Positions 1 to 12,295 of a stretch of DNA of 64,000 nt are shown here, one piece after another. Both the position numbers and the translations under genes were made by a program. The stretch lies in contig JACAAK010000011.1 in assembly GCA_025093985.1 (NCBI GenBank), positions 1,674,001-1,738,000 of the forward strand. The letters run 5' to 3'. Origin of the DNA: Calvatia gigantea (lineage: Eukaryota; Basidiomycota; Agaricomycetes; Agaricales; Lycoperdaceae). Under the pieces are notes generated by a model. It searched no databases. It had not been told where the DNA came from and worked only from the letters and a program-made list of their open reading frames with translations. Each line of letters opens with the position of its first letter. Within the stretch, counting starts at the first letter, position 1.

Positions 1-3000
1 CATCGACGAAGGCACGAACCGTTAACCCCTCATCAACTCCATTTGGCTACCTTTATGAAACCAGTCCTCTTCCCCACCTCTACGGACTCGACCACTTTGT
101 TGCTTGGCGGGAAGTGTGGCGACATACTAACTAACCTAGGCTGGCGACCAGGAAGAATCCTTTGGAACACTACGGTCTGGAGCTTGGATTTAAAATAGGT
201 TTAGATATCCATCCACCGGCAGGTCGGCGATTGATGTCGGGTATGGCGTTCCCGTGCCCAACTGTCAATGGGTCAACTCTCTTATGGGTTGTCCAAAGAC
301 AGCGGACCACGCGCGCAATGCAGATCACGTCGCCTTACCTTCCCCCAGCGTGGTGTAACCTCATAGGCCTCACCAGTCGGGGAGAATGTTAGGTGCCAAA
401 GCATGTCAAGACACAAGCGTCAGAGCATCTACACCTGCCCTCATGAAATAGGTGCGTCAGAGCCTTCTCTCTAAATCCTTCATGGAGTTAACTAGCGTGT
501 ATCGCCTTTTCTGAAGAAAGTTCTCGATTCGCAGAAAATGATCATCGATATCCCGAAGGTTCCATGGGGTCACTATTGTCTAATATGTGATCGCCTATGT
601 CACCGCTCGTTCCACATGGATTTTTACTAGGGAATCTTTGTCATCGTGTAAACCAGAAGAGATCTCGTCGCTCCATCAGCCGGAAGGGAGAGATCATTCA
701 CAACGCTGTGAAGTTTGGGGGACCGAACCCAACCGCCGAAGCACCGAATCACGGCAGGACATCATATATTCAGAAATACAACCTTCGTAGCTGCACCTGG
801 CACGGCACCCCATTTCCCCACCACCCTCCCGTGACTAAATGTGCTGGCGGACTTCTGTGGGTGCAACTTTAGATGCCCCCCACTTCTTGACGTGATGCTT
901 TGCAAGGACCTATCCCCTGGCTCTTATGACAGTCCGTCTTCACGCCGAATTTGGAAGAGAACTTACGCAGGCTCGACTGTGGCAGCGCTTTCACCACGAA
1001 TCAAATTCTAGCTACAAGCCAACCGCCTTCGAGGACCCCAAGGATTTTCTGGTGGGAACCGTCGCAATTCATGCGTGATGGCACCTGCTAATTTCCTGCG
1101 TATAACTTGTGGGCCTGATTCTCACTCAAACTAAATATGACGGCCGGAACAAATAACCGACCCTTGTCGGACAATTCACCACCGCCGAATCCCCAGTCAA
1201 CAGATTTAGCCACATGAGCAGGTCCGTTAAGGAGATCTCATGGGAGGCTCCTTTACGGGAAGCCCCAGAAGCCTTAGGCCTTGAACGGGCGTAGATTCAG
1301 GGATTTTCAGGACGTGAATCAAGTACTAAGTTGTGCTCTTAAGCTGGTTAGGGTCGAGTCCCCAACCAATTTCATTTAAATATCCGCCTCCCACAGTTCC
1401 GACGCCAAGAGTGTGTCAACAGAAGCCCGGACCCTACGGGTCTCTCGGAACATGTCCGCTGGTATGAATGGAGGCACAGATGAAAGATGGGAATGTTGCT
1501 CAGATATGAGATCCAGGAAACGTGGAACTGGAGTAAATAATTGGTATGGTTAGACTAACATCGTCAGCGCTGTGTCAGCTTCGTCGTGAAGAAATGCCAA
1601 CACATACAAGGCCCGTCGCAAATGGGTGACGAGTCGCATGTCCCTCAAAAGGGAGTAGGTGCGAGCCAATGATCGGGATTGGCCGAGAACTGTGGGAAAC
1701 TGTTTAGTATGGCCCTGCAGATCGAATACACACTCGGCAAGTCAGCGTCACTCGCCCATCATCTCAATTCCTCGAAATGTTCAGCGGGTATCTGTTTCTT
1801 ACCATGTATAAATCGAAATATTCCCGAGGCAATTGTAGACGATAGTCCGCCAGAAAACCACGCGCTTTGACGAAAATAAGTCTGTTTCTTCCAGCATTCC
1901 TCCAACCCAGTGTCTATTTATATCATGGTCTTCTGATGTTCAATTGCTGCCGAAATGTCTTGTTCAGAAATGCATCAACTTTGCTCCATTGACTATGACC
2001 CGAGTTGGAGGTCAACTTGCTATTTTGGTCGGTTCACTTGATATGTAATCAATGTAATTCTCACATAGGTCGTTGCTCTGCCTGAGAGAGACCTCGCAGT
2101 CATTCAGCAATCCAAACAAGTTTTCAATATCATTATACCAATCTTCAGTATCATTGTTCGCAAATTTCCGAGCCACAATCACCACATCTCCACCTAAAGA
2201 ACGGATTTTCCTTCTGTCACTTTGTGTCCCCTGGCAGGTTTCTTAGCGTTCGCTTCGCGGAAGATTTGTACGCGGTCCTGTATCGTACCCCGCATCCACG
2301 ATGCTTCCTGTCTTCAATCCATATTAAGATCACCTTGTCAGCAGGGCTATAAGCGACAGTGACTCACTCGGCTGGTTGTGATGATTAAATAACCTTCGTT
2401 TCACCAATCGCGTAAAAAACGCCAACACGGGCTCTACAAAGCAAAGGAAAGAAGACATGCAAGCTCTCGGCATATGATATTATGGTTGTCAGTGTCCTGC
2501 ATGGTAACTTTACTTAAAGGATTTCGGCCCACTGTTGCCCAATGCATTCGGCATCCCCGAACGACGATACGTCCGCCACAACACCGTTCAATCGCATTAT
2601 TTCTCCAACGATACCGCGGTTCGGACAGACGCGACAAGTGGAGAAACTCAGTACCCATACTTTCTGGTTCAAAGTACAATGCCATGACGTCCAATAGCCG
2701 TTCTCCGGCTTTGGTGAACACAGTATCGGCCTGGCTCTTGCCTCGCGGCTTCACCTCCTGATTGTAGCTAACCCGGATGAGGGAAAAAATCTTGCCTATA
2801 TCATCATACTTAATTTGCTCCTGGAGCCCACTCCAGAGATGGGTAAAGCCACATGTGCAACGGTCGCGGTCCGAGACTGGCTCTTAACCTCCATCAAACC
2901 AAGCGGACGGTTCCTCATGGGTTAGGCGTTCAGATAGTGTTCAGATCTTGTACTATTCTCGGGCTTTCCCTTTTTTCTTGCAAGCCTCTCCGAGCCGAGT

Positions 3001-3640
3001 GCCCTTTTGCCGTGTTTTCTCCGTTTCTCAACCTTTGGTCATCGTTTGCCGATTAATGACATCACCCCTGAGGCCTGATCACTGTTCCTACGCATTTATC
3101 GGTCCTTCCGGGGCACTAAGTGCCTTCCAATGTCTATAAGTACCGTTTGGACAAAACAGGCTCGAGCGTTCAGGACCATGATCTCATGTCCATTCAGGTT
3201 GCTAATCTTGGGGTGCGGCGGACCTCCTTGGACCTCCTTGACCCCCAAAAGAGGTTGCTCTAGATCCTGGCGATTATCCTTGAGGCGGCTCGTAAAGCCG
3301 TTCCCTGCACAAAGCAATTTTCAGTTCAGAGCCAAAGGATATGGCCTTATAACGATGGTTTATAAGGGTGGGAGCCCATACCTCTCTATACGACGATTCT
3401 GCTCATGATAGGCTAACAGGTTGACAGCCTTCCATTGTTTCCCGCTTTTTTTTCTGACATTCTTCTTAGAACTTCGCCGGTGCGGATTACTGATCACGAG
3501 CGCACCTTCGGAAGCGTGAGTCGCGTACCAGTTGTTTAGGCATAGCATCGATTGTTCGAACTTTTGCTAGGAGTTGGCATGCCCCATGAACTGCGCAACC
3601 ATGTTACCTTCGAGAGGAACCTCATTCAACCAGTCCACAC
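1..3640. other. No supportable gene
   Basis: About 3.6 kb at the left edge in which I find no credible coding region. The longest open frames are about 60-106 codons, overlap one another on both strands, and show no family motif, no consistent splice signals and no domain. A small direct repeat (GGACCTCCTT twice) lies near 3225-3245. Base composition is close to that of the flanking genes. It may be old decayed sequence or plain intergenic DNA; I cannot tell which. Confidence 0.5.
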
Positions 3641-3825
3641 ATCTCCCCTAGTAGCACAAAACTACCATTGCCAACGTCCAAAACGAGAAACACATTAAAT
3701 GGAATGATACCAAAAATTGGATTGGGGAAGGGTGGGAATAGTAGAAACGTCGGAGTAAAGGAAGCGAAACATGGACCCGCTACAATACAGAAGGAAACGG
3801 CACAGGAAAAAACTCCGATCGGTTC

Positions 3826-6379
3826 TCAACGCGCAGGCGTACGTGCGCCATTGGTACCTGTACCCGGAGCCGAACCCTCCAGGTTTCCGACACTCGACCC
3901 CGCTAACCGATTCGCGAGCCCCTCCACCTGATCTTCCTCTGTAATCTTGTCCTGCCCATCCAATACCCCATGAATCAGCGAAATCGTACTCTCCAAACTC
4001 CTCCTCCTCGTACTCGGACTCGTCATCGTAGTCCCCAGACTCGCCGTTCTCGAGTGTCCTTTCCTTCCACCCACAATCGGGCTCGTCGGAGAATACGGTG
4101 ATGTCGGAGATCTCGGTGACGGAACATTGGTGTTGATTGCGCTGGGAAAAGGGCTGGTCACAACCTTTTCGAGACTTGCCTTGACGCCGTTTGCGTTGAC
4201 TCCGGGGTGTTCTTCGAATTTTTCTTGAGGTGTTGTTGGTTGTGACGATATCATTGCTTTGCCCTCTTCAGAATCGGCGTCGAAGAGCTCGGGAGGCAGA
4301 CGTTCGTTTTCGATATCGGATTTGCGACTGGTTTCAAGGTGAGCGGGTTAACCTTTTTCTTGAATATCAGAACTACGTACGCATCGTCGAAACCTTGGAT
4401 TGCCTCCTTAATACCCTCAGTTCCAGAGGCCAGGGTTCCATAAGGAAGCTTGGTTGAACCAGAAACGCTCTTGAGCTCGGATACCTTTTCTGACTCCTCT
4501 CTATAGGATCGTTGGTCAACTGGATTATGGGGAGGACGGAAAACTCACCGGAGAAGGGCAAAGACGCGTGCCATCCTGCCAACTGCCATGATCTTGTTCT
4601 TGATGACCTTTCTGCGCTCCGCAGATTCTTCCGCAGAGGCATTAGGCGATATCAGTGAGGATTCGTCGTCGCTCTCTTCAAGTTCTTCTTTAGTACAAGT
4701 ATTAAGAACGGAACCTAGCATATCGGTAACTAGGAACAAAGATCTGTCAGAGTAGAAGCTATTTGGAGTGAATGGATAGACGTACTCTTTTCACCAACGA
4801 AAGGAAGACTCCATGTGAAGACATCCATGAAGTTCGGTAGCCAGTATGGGTGAGGTGTGCAGTTAAATTGCCTAATGTTCATGACATTGCTCTCGTACTT
4901 CAGGACGGCGGCCTTATTGTTATAGACATCGAGGTAGTTGGGGGCGGAGAAGATGGTCATGACGGAGGGGAAACCTGTTGTTTTCGTTTTGCGATACATG
5001 CGGTACCTGGAAGCATCGTTACCAAAAAGCGCGTTGCAGTGATACCCTGTTCAACATACCCAGCATCTTGGGCCTCATGCGCTCGAATGATGGATAATAA
5101 GTTATTCCGCTCGAGGAACTGGCAGGCCGCTTGATATCTAGTAGGAAGGCAGGTGAATCATATGCTGACAGGGGCAGGCGGAACGTCCTACGTGAAGAAA
5201 AACGAGCATCCCCGGACGTGGTTATGTACAAAGTTGTCCGATGTTTTCTCTGATCCAAAGTCTTCTATAGGATCGGCCCATAGAATATCACACATAATTC
5301 CATGTGTTGGCGGTTCTCGGAAGCGGTCAATCTATGCAAGTTCAGGAGGCGATCTTAACGAAGGAGACAAACTCACAGCGCGGATATCGTCCAAAGTGTT
5401 TAACTCTGGTGATAGACCACCATGTATGCACAAAAACTGCTTATTCATGATGGCTGCCAGGGGCAGTGCGCAGAAGGACTCCATACATGCTTCGTATACT
5501 CGCTCAGTGTATTTGTGTTTACCTACGGAGAGTAAGTGTATGCGCTGCCAATCTGAACCAGGGTAGCTCACATTCAAGTTTGAAGGTAAAATAGTCAGTC
5601 AAATGTCGGCATTCATGATTTCCGCGCAGCAGGAATAGCGTATCGGGATACCATATTTTGAGAGACCAAAGGTAAAGAACACACTGATCACATATAGTGT
5701 CGTAAGATAGCTGTGAGCTGATGAACATCGATAAATGCTCACCTCTATACTGAAGTAACCCCGGTCGACATAATCGCCGAGGAACAGATAACGGGTGTCG
5801 GCGGGGCTGCCACCCACTTCGAAGAGTTTCATCAAATCATACTAGGGTTTCAATCAGGTTTGGTGGGGTGGGAGGTAAGGGCAGAACAGCTCACATATTG
5901 GCCATGAATGTCGCCGCACACTATCAAATGTGGTATCAACAATTTTCACTGCGAAGACAAGGATAGCAAACGCACCAGTGATGGGTGCATCGACTTGGAG
6001 CACATTGGGTTCCTTCCGCAACAGCTCCGTTCCCCGTTCCAATATCCACAACGCCTGCTCCTCAGTCAGCCGACCTTCTCGGTAAAAATGATTCTTCAAG
6101 AATGCAACGTCCGGTTTCGTGCGATCTTGCCCGCGATTAGCGAAAAATTGTTCTGGTGTGGGCTTGGACATTGCTGGCGCCTGAACCTGTTGGCGGAGCA
6201 CAACGGTCATTATCGATGAATGAAAGCTAAAACTGAGCGCGACGCACATCCTTAACAACCCGTTCCTGCGTACTGACGACATTTCCGTCTTCAAGGGTAT
6301 GTTGTGTCCAGTCTGCTTCTGGGTGTGCGTGCCCGCTGTCTTGGATTTGCTCGATGGCCCTTTCGAGGTGGGTGGCCAT
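3826..6379 (-). CDS. CNA1: Calcineurin A, catalytic subunit of Ser/Thr phosphatase 2B
   Basis: Metal-dependent Ser/Thr phosphatase activated by Ca2+/calmodulin together with calcineurin B. In fungi it dephosphorylates Crz1-type factors for stress and cell-wall responses. The chosen start opens [13 protein letters not shown] at 6379. Exons joined across GT-AG introns give the PPP-family signatures in order: [41 protein letters not shown], then [10 protein letters not shown] and SAPNYLD. These are followed by the calcineurin-B-binding helix region and a calmodulin-binding stretch with [17 protein letters not shown]. The tail from about 4254 is a Ser/Pro-rich fungal extension with [19 protein letters not shown] lies in a 26-base microexon at 5895-5920. 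No disruption seen. The family call is very secure; only a few exon edges are approximate. Confidence 0.95.
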
Positions 6380-6560
6380 TGTTGTGGTTATGGTTGGATG
6401 TTCAACGAGGACGGGTTCAGTGGTTGGACCAAGGCTCGTGGGTGTAAGAAAGAGAGAGATTTAATTGTAAGTGGGAGTGGAGGAGAGAGAGTGTGACAGG
6501 TGATCAGATGTTCTGAGCACAAATATGCCAATATATTCAGAATTACACTACATAGTACTT

Positions 6561-7679
6561 TTACTGCCCAAAGTACGCCCGTAACACATGTTTTGCCACA
6601 TTGAACCCCAGCAGCGACAGGATGTACGCAGTGAACAGCGGTAGCAGCGGCGACAGTAGTAGCTCAGACCGCACAAGGAAGGGCAAAGCTGTATTCCGTC
6701 AGTATCGGTCGCGTCAGCTTGGCGCTCGTCCACTTACCACTCAGACCGAGATAAATTCCGTACGTGTATTGAGCAAAGCTTTCGACATTTGTCAATACCT
6801 TCGCAATGGTGGTAAGTAAGGAAGAACTCACGCTGCTAAGTATAAAGTATTGCCCAGCCAAAGACACACCCAATTGTCTTTCAAGACAATGGGCAGCAAA
6901 AAGAGTTGTGCAAGATAAAGTGTAAGGTATAAAGGAAAGAATGCGTTTGTGTGAACATCAAATACGTAGGCCCATTCCACGGAGGAGTCAGCGGGTGTTG
7001 AATGCGACGGTGGCGATAATAACACTCGGTTTGAGGTAAACCTGGCAGAAAAATCAGCATGTCTTAGGGGTACATTTACCATAAGGACTCACCATAGAAT
7101 TGTCGCGATGACAATGCCAGACAAGAGGAAATCCCTGAAAATCATCAGAAGAATGAGGTTTAAGGCACCCCATAGCCCAAGTTTATATACTATTGCCCAT
7201 GCAACAGCAGCAACTAAACTGTATCAGAAAGGGAATCGGGTGGGTATCAGCTATTCTCGGACGTACCGGAGAGACAGGCGGCGATGAGAACGAGGATGGC
7301 TGGATCGTCTCGTGCCCAGGTATTCTTTGTCTCTGCGAAAAACGGGATTTAGACGGTAACAAGAGAACATTATACACAAACTATACTGTACGTTTGTGAA
7401 AGTAGACGTTGCGGTAGCTAGTCCGAAGGTGATCAGCTGGGTCCAGTTTCGTCCGATGGACGTAAACTCACACTCGTCGCGGTGCCAGACACAGATATGT
7501 AAGCTGCCATGCAGCAAGTTCAAAATCCTGAATTTCGCATGAGTTTTTGCAGGATGGGCATGCGACATAGTGCTTGCCATTTGTTGAAACCGGTGTAGCC
7601 GTTTGAATATTACAGGTATGTGGAGAACCTCCAGCTGTGCGACTCGGCAGACCGCCATCCTCAGGCGAGTAAGGCGCAT
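6561..7679 (-). CDS. GMH1: UNC-50 / Gmh1 family membrane protein
   Basis: Multi-pass Golgi/ER membrane protein family (C. elegans UNC-50, yeast Gmh1), known for receptor trafficking and interaction with ARF exchange factors. Recognised from family blocks spread over several exons: FKRLHRFQQM followed by DFELAAWQLTYLCLAP, SSVEWAYVFDVHTNAFFPL, NTLYLAA, YTYGIYLGLSALPFL, and an end block LLGFNVAKHVLRAYFGQ with its stop at 6561. FQQM and DFELAAW are joined by a 50-base intron with a GC donor (7528-7577). The N-terminus is uncertain. The ATG at 7679 reads straight into FKRLHRFQQM. The ATGs at 7758 and 7695 give a plausible PYSPEDGG leader but lie in another frame and would need an extra intron or a sequence correction. 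Confidence 0.88.
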
Positions 7680-7902
7680 TTGTAGGCAAAATCATAGCAT
7701 CTGGCGCCCTGATACGTCGGAATAAAGCCAGCGTAGAAAATCGAAGGAAAAAAGACAAAAGAATTATGTTTTGTGATCACGGACATTCCAGAGTGCTGGC
7801 GGTGTCGGAGCTGCAATATTCACACGGAGCGCAAATAGCCCCAACAGGGCGAACGTTGGCCAATTTCTCTCTTGCAGTACTCTCAAACATATCCGCCACA
7901 GA

Positions 7903-10900
7903 ATGGCAGAAGAAGATAGTGAGCTCCTTGACTGGGGAAATGAAGGTACGCGGTGCTCGTCGTCGCCTTCGTCAAGTTCGCTGATAAATTATGCCTAGAC
8001 GATGTTGTTTCTTTGGGTGACGAGGAAGAGTCATACACCCTTGAGAATCTGGCCTTACCGCCACAGAACAGCGTTTCAGACGCTCCTCCAGCTGCAAGTG
8101 AGGCCAGAACTCCCCCACTATCCCGCTCGCCTTTGCCTCAGGACAGCGATTCGTCGACTGGCGACCCAGATCAAAAGTTTAGATCGTCAGAGCCTCTGGC
8201 CGAAACTGCCAAACCAACATCGAATGCGACGCCCCAGCAGGGCCATAAACTCACAATTCTTCCTAGAATGACTCATGCACTCCCTCCAAAACCGATGACA
8301 ACCAGTGTTCCTTACGTGCCCCCTTCCGACCCTTCAATTGTGGAGGCCACGGCCATGGCTGTGAGAGCCAAAAAGCCTGATGCCACTACTACCCATAATC
8401 TGAAGGATGGATCTCGCCAGGATCACCTGGGCCCCCTTCCAGTACCCTGGGAAGTTTGCATCCCCAGAAGTGGCAATGGAATCTACTACCATAACAGCCA
8501 AACCGGCCAAACGCAGTGGGATCGTCCTGTAAGCTGTTTTCACTTGGACATTGCGCTGCCAACCCCTCCACTTTCAACGATACCTGACATATCCTTCCTC
8601 CTAGTCCGCCGTGCTCGTTGTATCTCCACCTGCTACTCTATCTCATGATGACCGTCATTACAGGCCAAGTGACGATAGGTATTCGTCTCATGGACGTCAC
8701 TACTCGAATGCTCCTGCCCGTTCTCCTAAGAGTCATAACCGCTCTAGGTCTACTTCTCCCCCTCCTCCTAGTCGAGATTCTCGTGTTCGCGGTAACAACC
8801 AGCGCCCGGCAAAAGCACGGACCAACACCAAAACTAGTGTTCCCCAAAGGGAACATGATGCAGGGGATCTGCCCAAGGTTGATGACCGACATTGGGTTCC
8901 TTCCCCACCATCTTCCAACAATAAACCGAGAAGTGGTCGGCGGCAGCGTCGTCAAGACCACTCGATGGATGGCCGTATTGCTGATTCTAGTCCCGAAGAG
9001 GCCGATCAATTGCCTCCCCAAAGAGATACTAATACAAGAAATCACAACCACGCCGGGGAACGTACATATATACCATCCGACATCTCGAGCAACCGCGCCT
9101 CTGCACCAAGTACGTTATCAACCCCCTTCCCATTTTCCCCCCCTCCCCCCACCTCGTATACGCGGCACTCTTCCAGTGTCAGAAACCTCAGACGTGACCT
9201 GAGGTTAATTTTTACGCTAAGCGTCGCGCTGTACTCTCCTGGAATTGTGGTCCTCGTGGTCCCTGCGTATCCCCTCAAGGACTTCTCATTGTTCTCCTTT
9301 CCTCTGTGGTCCCACTATCTCCGAGTATCAGCATCTGGTTCTTATCAATTCCTTTCTTCGTATTTTTACAGGACCAGCTACACCACCGCTGAGAGATGAG
9401 CGCCCCATCATCCATGAAACCAAGACTGACGCCCCCAGAGAGTCTTTCCAAGAACGACGCAGGGAGTCCGGGTCCGACAAGGGACCAGCGTTCACCAGAA
9501 TCATTTCGTAGGGAACGACCTTCACGTTTCGGACCAGGGTCGGGTCCGGGTCCTTCGTCCACCCTTCCAGAAAGGGGCAATGGATTGCCTATGAAACCCG
9601 TTGTGACACACAGTGATCGACCATATGGTCGACGTGCGGAACAAGACAGGGGCCGATACGAGGATCCCAACCCAGAAGATAGCTTACTCGACATACGCTA
9701 CTTCAGCTACGCGCTCCCCCATTCTGACAAGAGATCAAGGGGGAGATTCCGAACTGGTCGTGGGTGCCAGCAGCTAATGGTGACCGAGGCATGATCTCGT
9801 CTGCGTCGGATAATTCCTCATGTGTGTATCACGTCTCCGCCGTTCTAACAAGCTAATTCTGTTTGTTTCAGCCCGTAAAAGACCTCCTTTGCCGCCCCAA
9901 GAAGCAGAGTTCCGTGACATTGCGAGGCCGAGATCTGCCACTTATCCCGAACCCATTAATCAGCGTTCAGAAGAGGCACCACACCGGCTTGGAACGACAT
10001 TTCATGACCGAGATCAGATGGACAGGGTGGCTAACCTGCCCCCATCACGATCATACCCACCCCGTGAAGATGCACGTGATGTGGGATACAATCTATCACC
10101 CTTGCAGTCCCGCAACAACGCACCTGCCGATTACGACCGTGGTAGAGATTATGACCGCGATCACGAACGTGATAGGCCGCGACCTAGGCAGCATCTCAAC
10201 GAGCAGGAGGATTTCCAGAGGGGTTACGACAGGCCAGTGGATACACCGCCGATCAGTGACATTCGCGGTGGATATATGGAACGTGAGCGCGAACCACCTT
10301 CAAAACCTCGCGCAATGCAAGCCCTCGTACCAGTTCCGTCTAGTGTATATACTGGTCCGCCAAACCCTGGTCCGGCTTCGAATCGGTATCATGATCGACC
10401 TTCTCCCCCACATCTTTCCCTGACCGATTCTCGACGGGATATCGACGCTCGACCGGTACAGCCGGCTTCTTCTTGGTCGGAGAGGCGAGATGCGAAAAGT
10501 TATCATCCTCCGTCGGATCGTCCAGTAGGTCCTTTTTCCTTTCTGTCGATGAATTTGCGTTTGTCTTATTGCCAGATTCAGCCTGTGCGCGAACCTCGCG
10601 GAAGAACAGTTCCTACCTCCAGCGCAAATAGCATACCTATAGGTAACAAGAGAGTGTTTACACCCGCGGAGCCTGTTGTCAACGATTATCATCCTCCGGC
10701 ACCGAATGACCGTTACGGACGACCTTCTTCGTATCCAACACAGGAACCTCCACGTCCAGCAAAAACTGATTACCCAAGGAGTTACCCCGAACCCGAACTA
10801 GTATCGGACATACGTCAGAAGTATCCTCGGGTACGTGGAGTGTCACCCAGCTGAGACCATACTAATTATCGAGTCCTGGCAGACCGCCCGCGAAGACTCG

Positions 10901-12105
10901 TTCTCACAGGCTCCTCCAGATGACCGAGCGTATGCTCGACGAGACAAAATAGAGGTAAGTGTTACTTGCGTCTCTTGAAGCTTAACTTGACTCTCTACAG
11001 TCCACTCCGCGAACTCATGTTCTTCCACCAATTCCTCAGCCCGAAAATCCACCACGATCACGCCCGACTCGGTTCTCATCCGACAGCAAAATTGTATGTC
11101 CATGTTTCCACCTTTGCATCATTTGATAATAAGTTATGTATCACCTGCTAGTCTCGCTTCGAGCATGAACCAGTAGTTGACCTACCAACTCCGAAAATAT
11201 GGTCAAGGGATGACTATGACACATCACCGAGAGGAAGGTACCGCGACGATCCCGTCCGAGATGCAACTCCACCCCCCTTATCCAGAGAAACGTCGTTTAC
11301 TTCACCTCAGTGGGATCCTCCATCGTCGTCGTCATCCCTCCATGACCCTCACGTATATCACGAGCCCCCGCCACCTCCGACCTCGCGCATGGATGTAGAT
11401 CCGCCTCCAAGCAGACAAGTACCAGGAACTTCTGCTCCATACAGTGCTCCGGTGGGCGGACGCTATCGGCGTGAAGAAGCAGACTTCCGGGAACCCGCAC
11501 GGGCTCCACTGCCCATCCCACGTGCAGGGAACCGGCGGGACCAACCACCATACTCTCCTGAGATACAACGGGGGCCAATTGTGCCTATGAATGGTGTTGA
11601 GCGTGGCGGCGGTCTGATGAAACGGAACCCATCTAATGCCTCGTTCGATGATAATCCGCGCAACCAGCGACCTTGGACAATGAACAAGCGACACCCTCTT
11701 CCCCCTCCACCACTTCCTGAGGTACGCGCTGGCCGCATGCATATTCAAGAGAGTCACACGGATAATGTATACAATGGTGAGCCTTTGGACCCTGCCGATA
11801 CACAACAAGCAGACTACGTGCCCTTGCCTGCGAAGACGTTCGAGCAGCGTTTAAGTGTTGAGAGACCGCCGATACTGTCAGGAGGAGCGTCTTTGCTCTC
11901 ACGTATCTCCCGTGGGGATGACATCCCGCCACCGCCATCATTGCGAGATCGCGTGCAAATCGGCACTAAGCGGGACAGGGAAAATACGTTCAGGGACCAT
12001 CTCCCTGATCGCCCACTTGAAGTGGATGACGTTGAAGCTGACTACCTTGGGGCAAGGAGAGGCAAGAAGCGCCGACGTAATCGACGAGGTGGACCACCAT
12101 CATAG
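7903..12105 (+). CDS. WW-domain protein, long and disordered
   Basis: Starts MAEEDSELLDWGNE at 7903, with a first intron at 7946-7998, then an acidic/Pro/Ser segment. One WW domain follows (PWEV ... GIYYHNSQTG ... TQWDRP, about 8437-8528), a module that binds proline-rich ligands. The rest of the protein, probably more than 1000 residues, has low complexity: SR-like SRSTSPPPPSRD, many Arg-Asp pairs (YDRGRDYDRDHERDR), proline runs and a very basic end, GKKRRRNRRGG. This suggests a nuclear protein linked to RNA processing or transcription; the specific role is unknown. Later introns (for example at 10527, 10830, 10955, 11094) have good GT-AG edges. Between about 9371 and 9850 the coding frame is unclear, because two frames are open in turn and each is closed by a stop, so an intron there is mis-assigned or one exon is missing. 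Confidence 0.75.
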
Positions 12106-12295
12106 AATTTACTATCACCCCCTTCCTATCCATGCCTTCCTGTCTGCAGAATGTTTTGCTGTCGATATGTGCACCCATCCACCTCCTTTCGTTCTTGTAC
12201 AGGACTCAATGTCTCATTCGTCTCCAATAACTTGACCTGTGACGTGACGACTCAGACGTTCAAGTTCTTGAGCCCCACCGCGACTATCGCTCTGA

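Noticed and set aside
2434..2754. 106-codon minus-strand frame in the left region
   Set aside because: It overlaps a 95-codon plus-strand frame, has no motif, no splice context and no recognised family.
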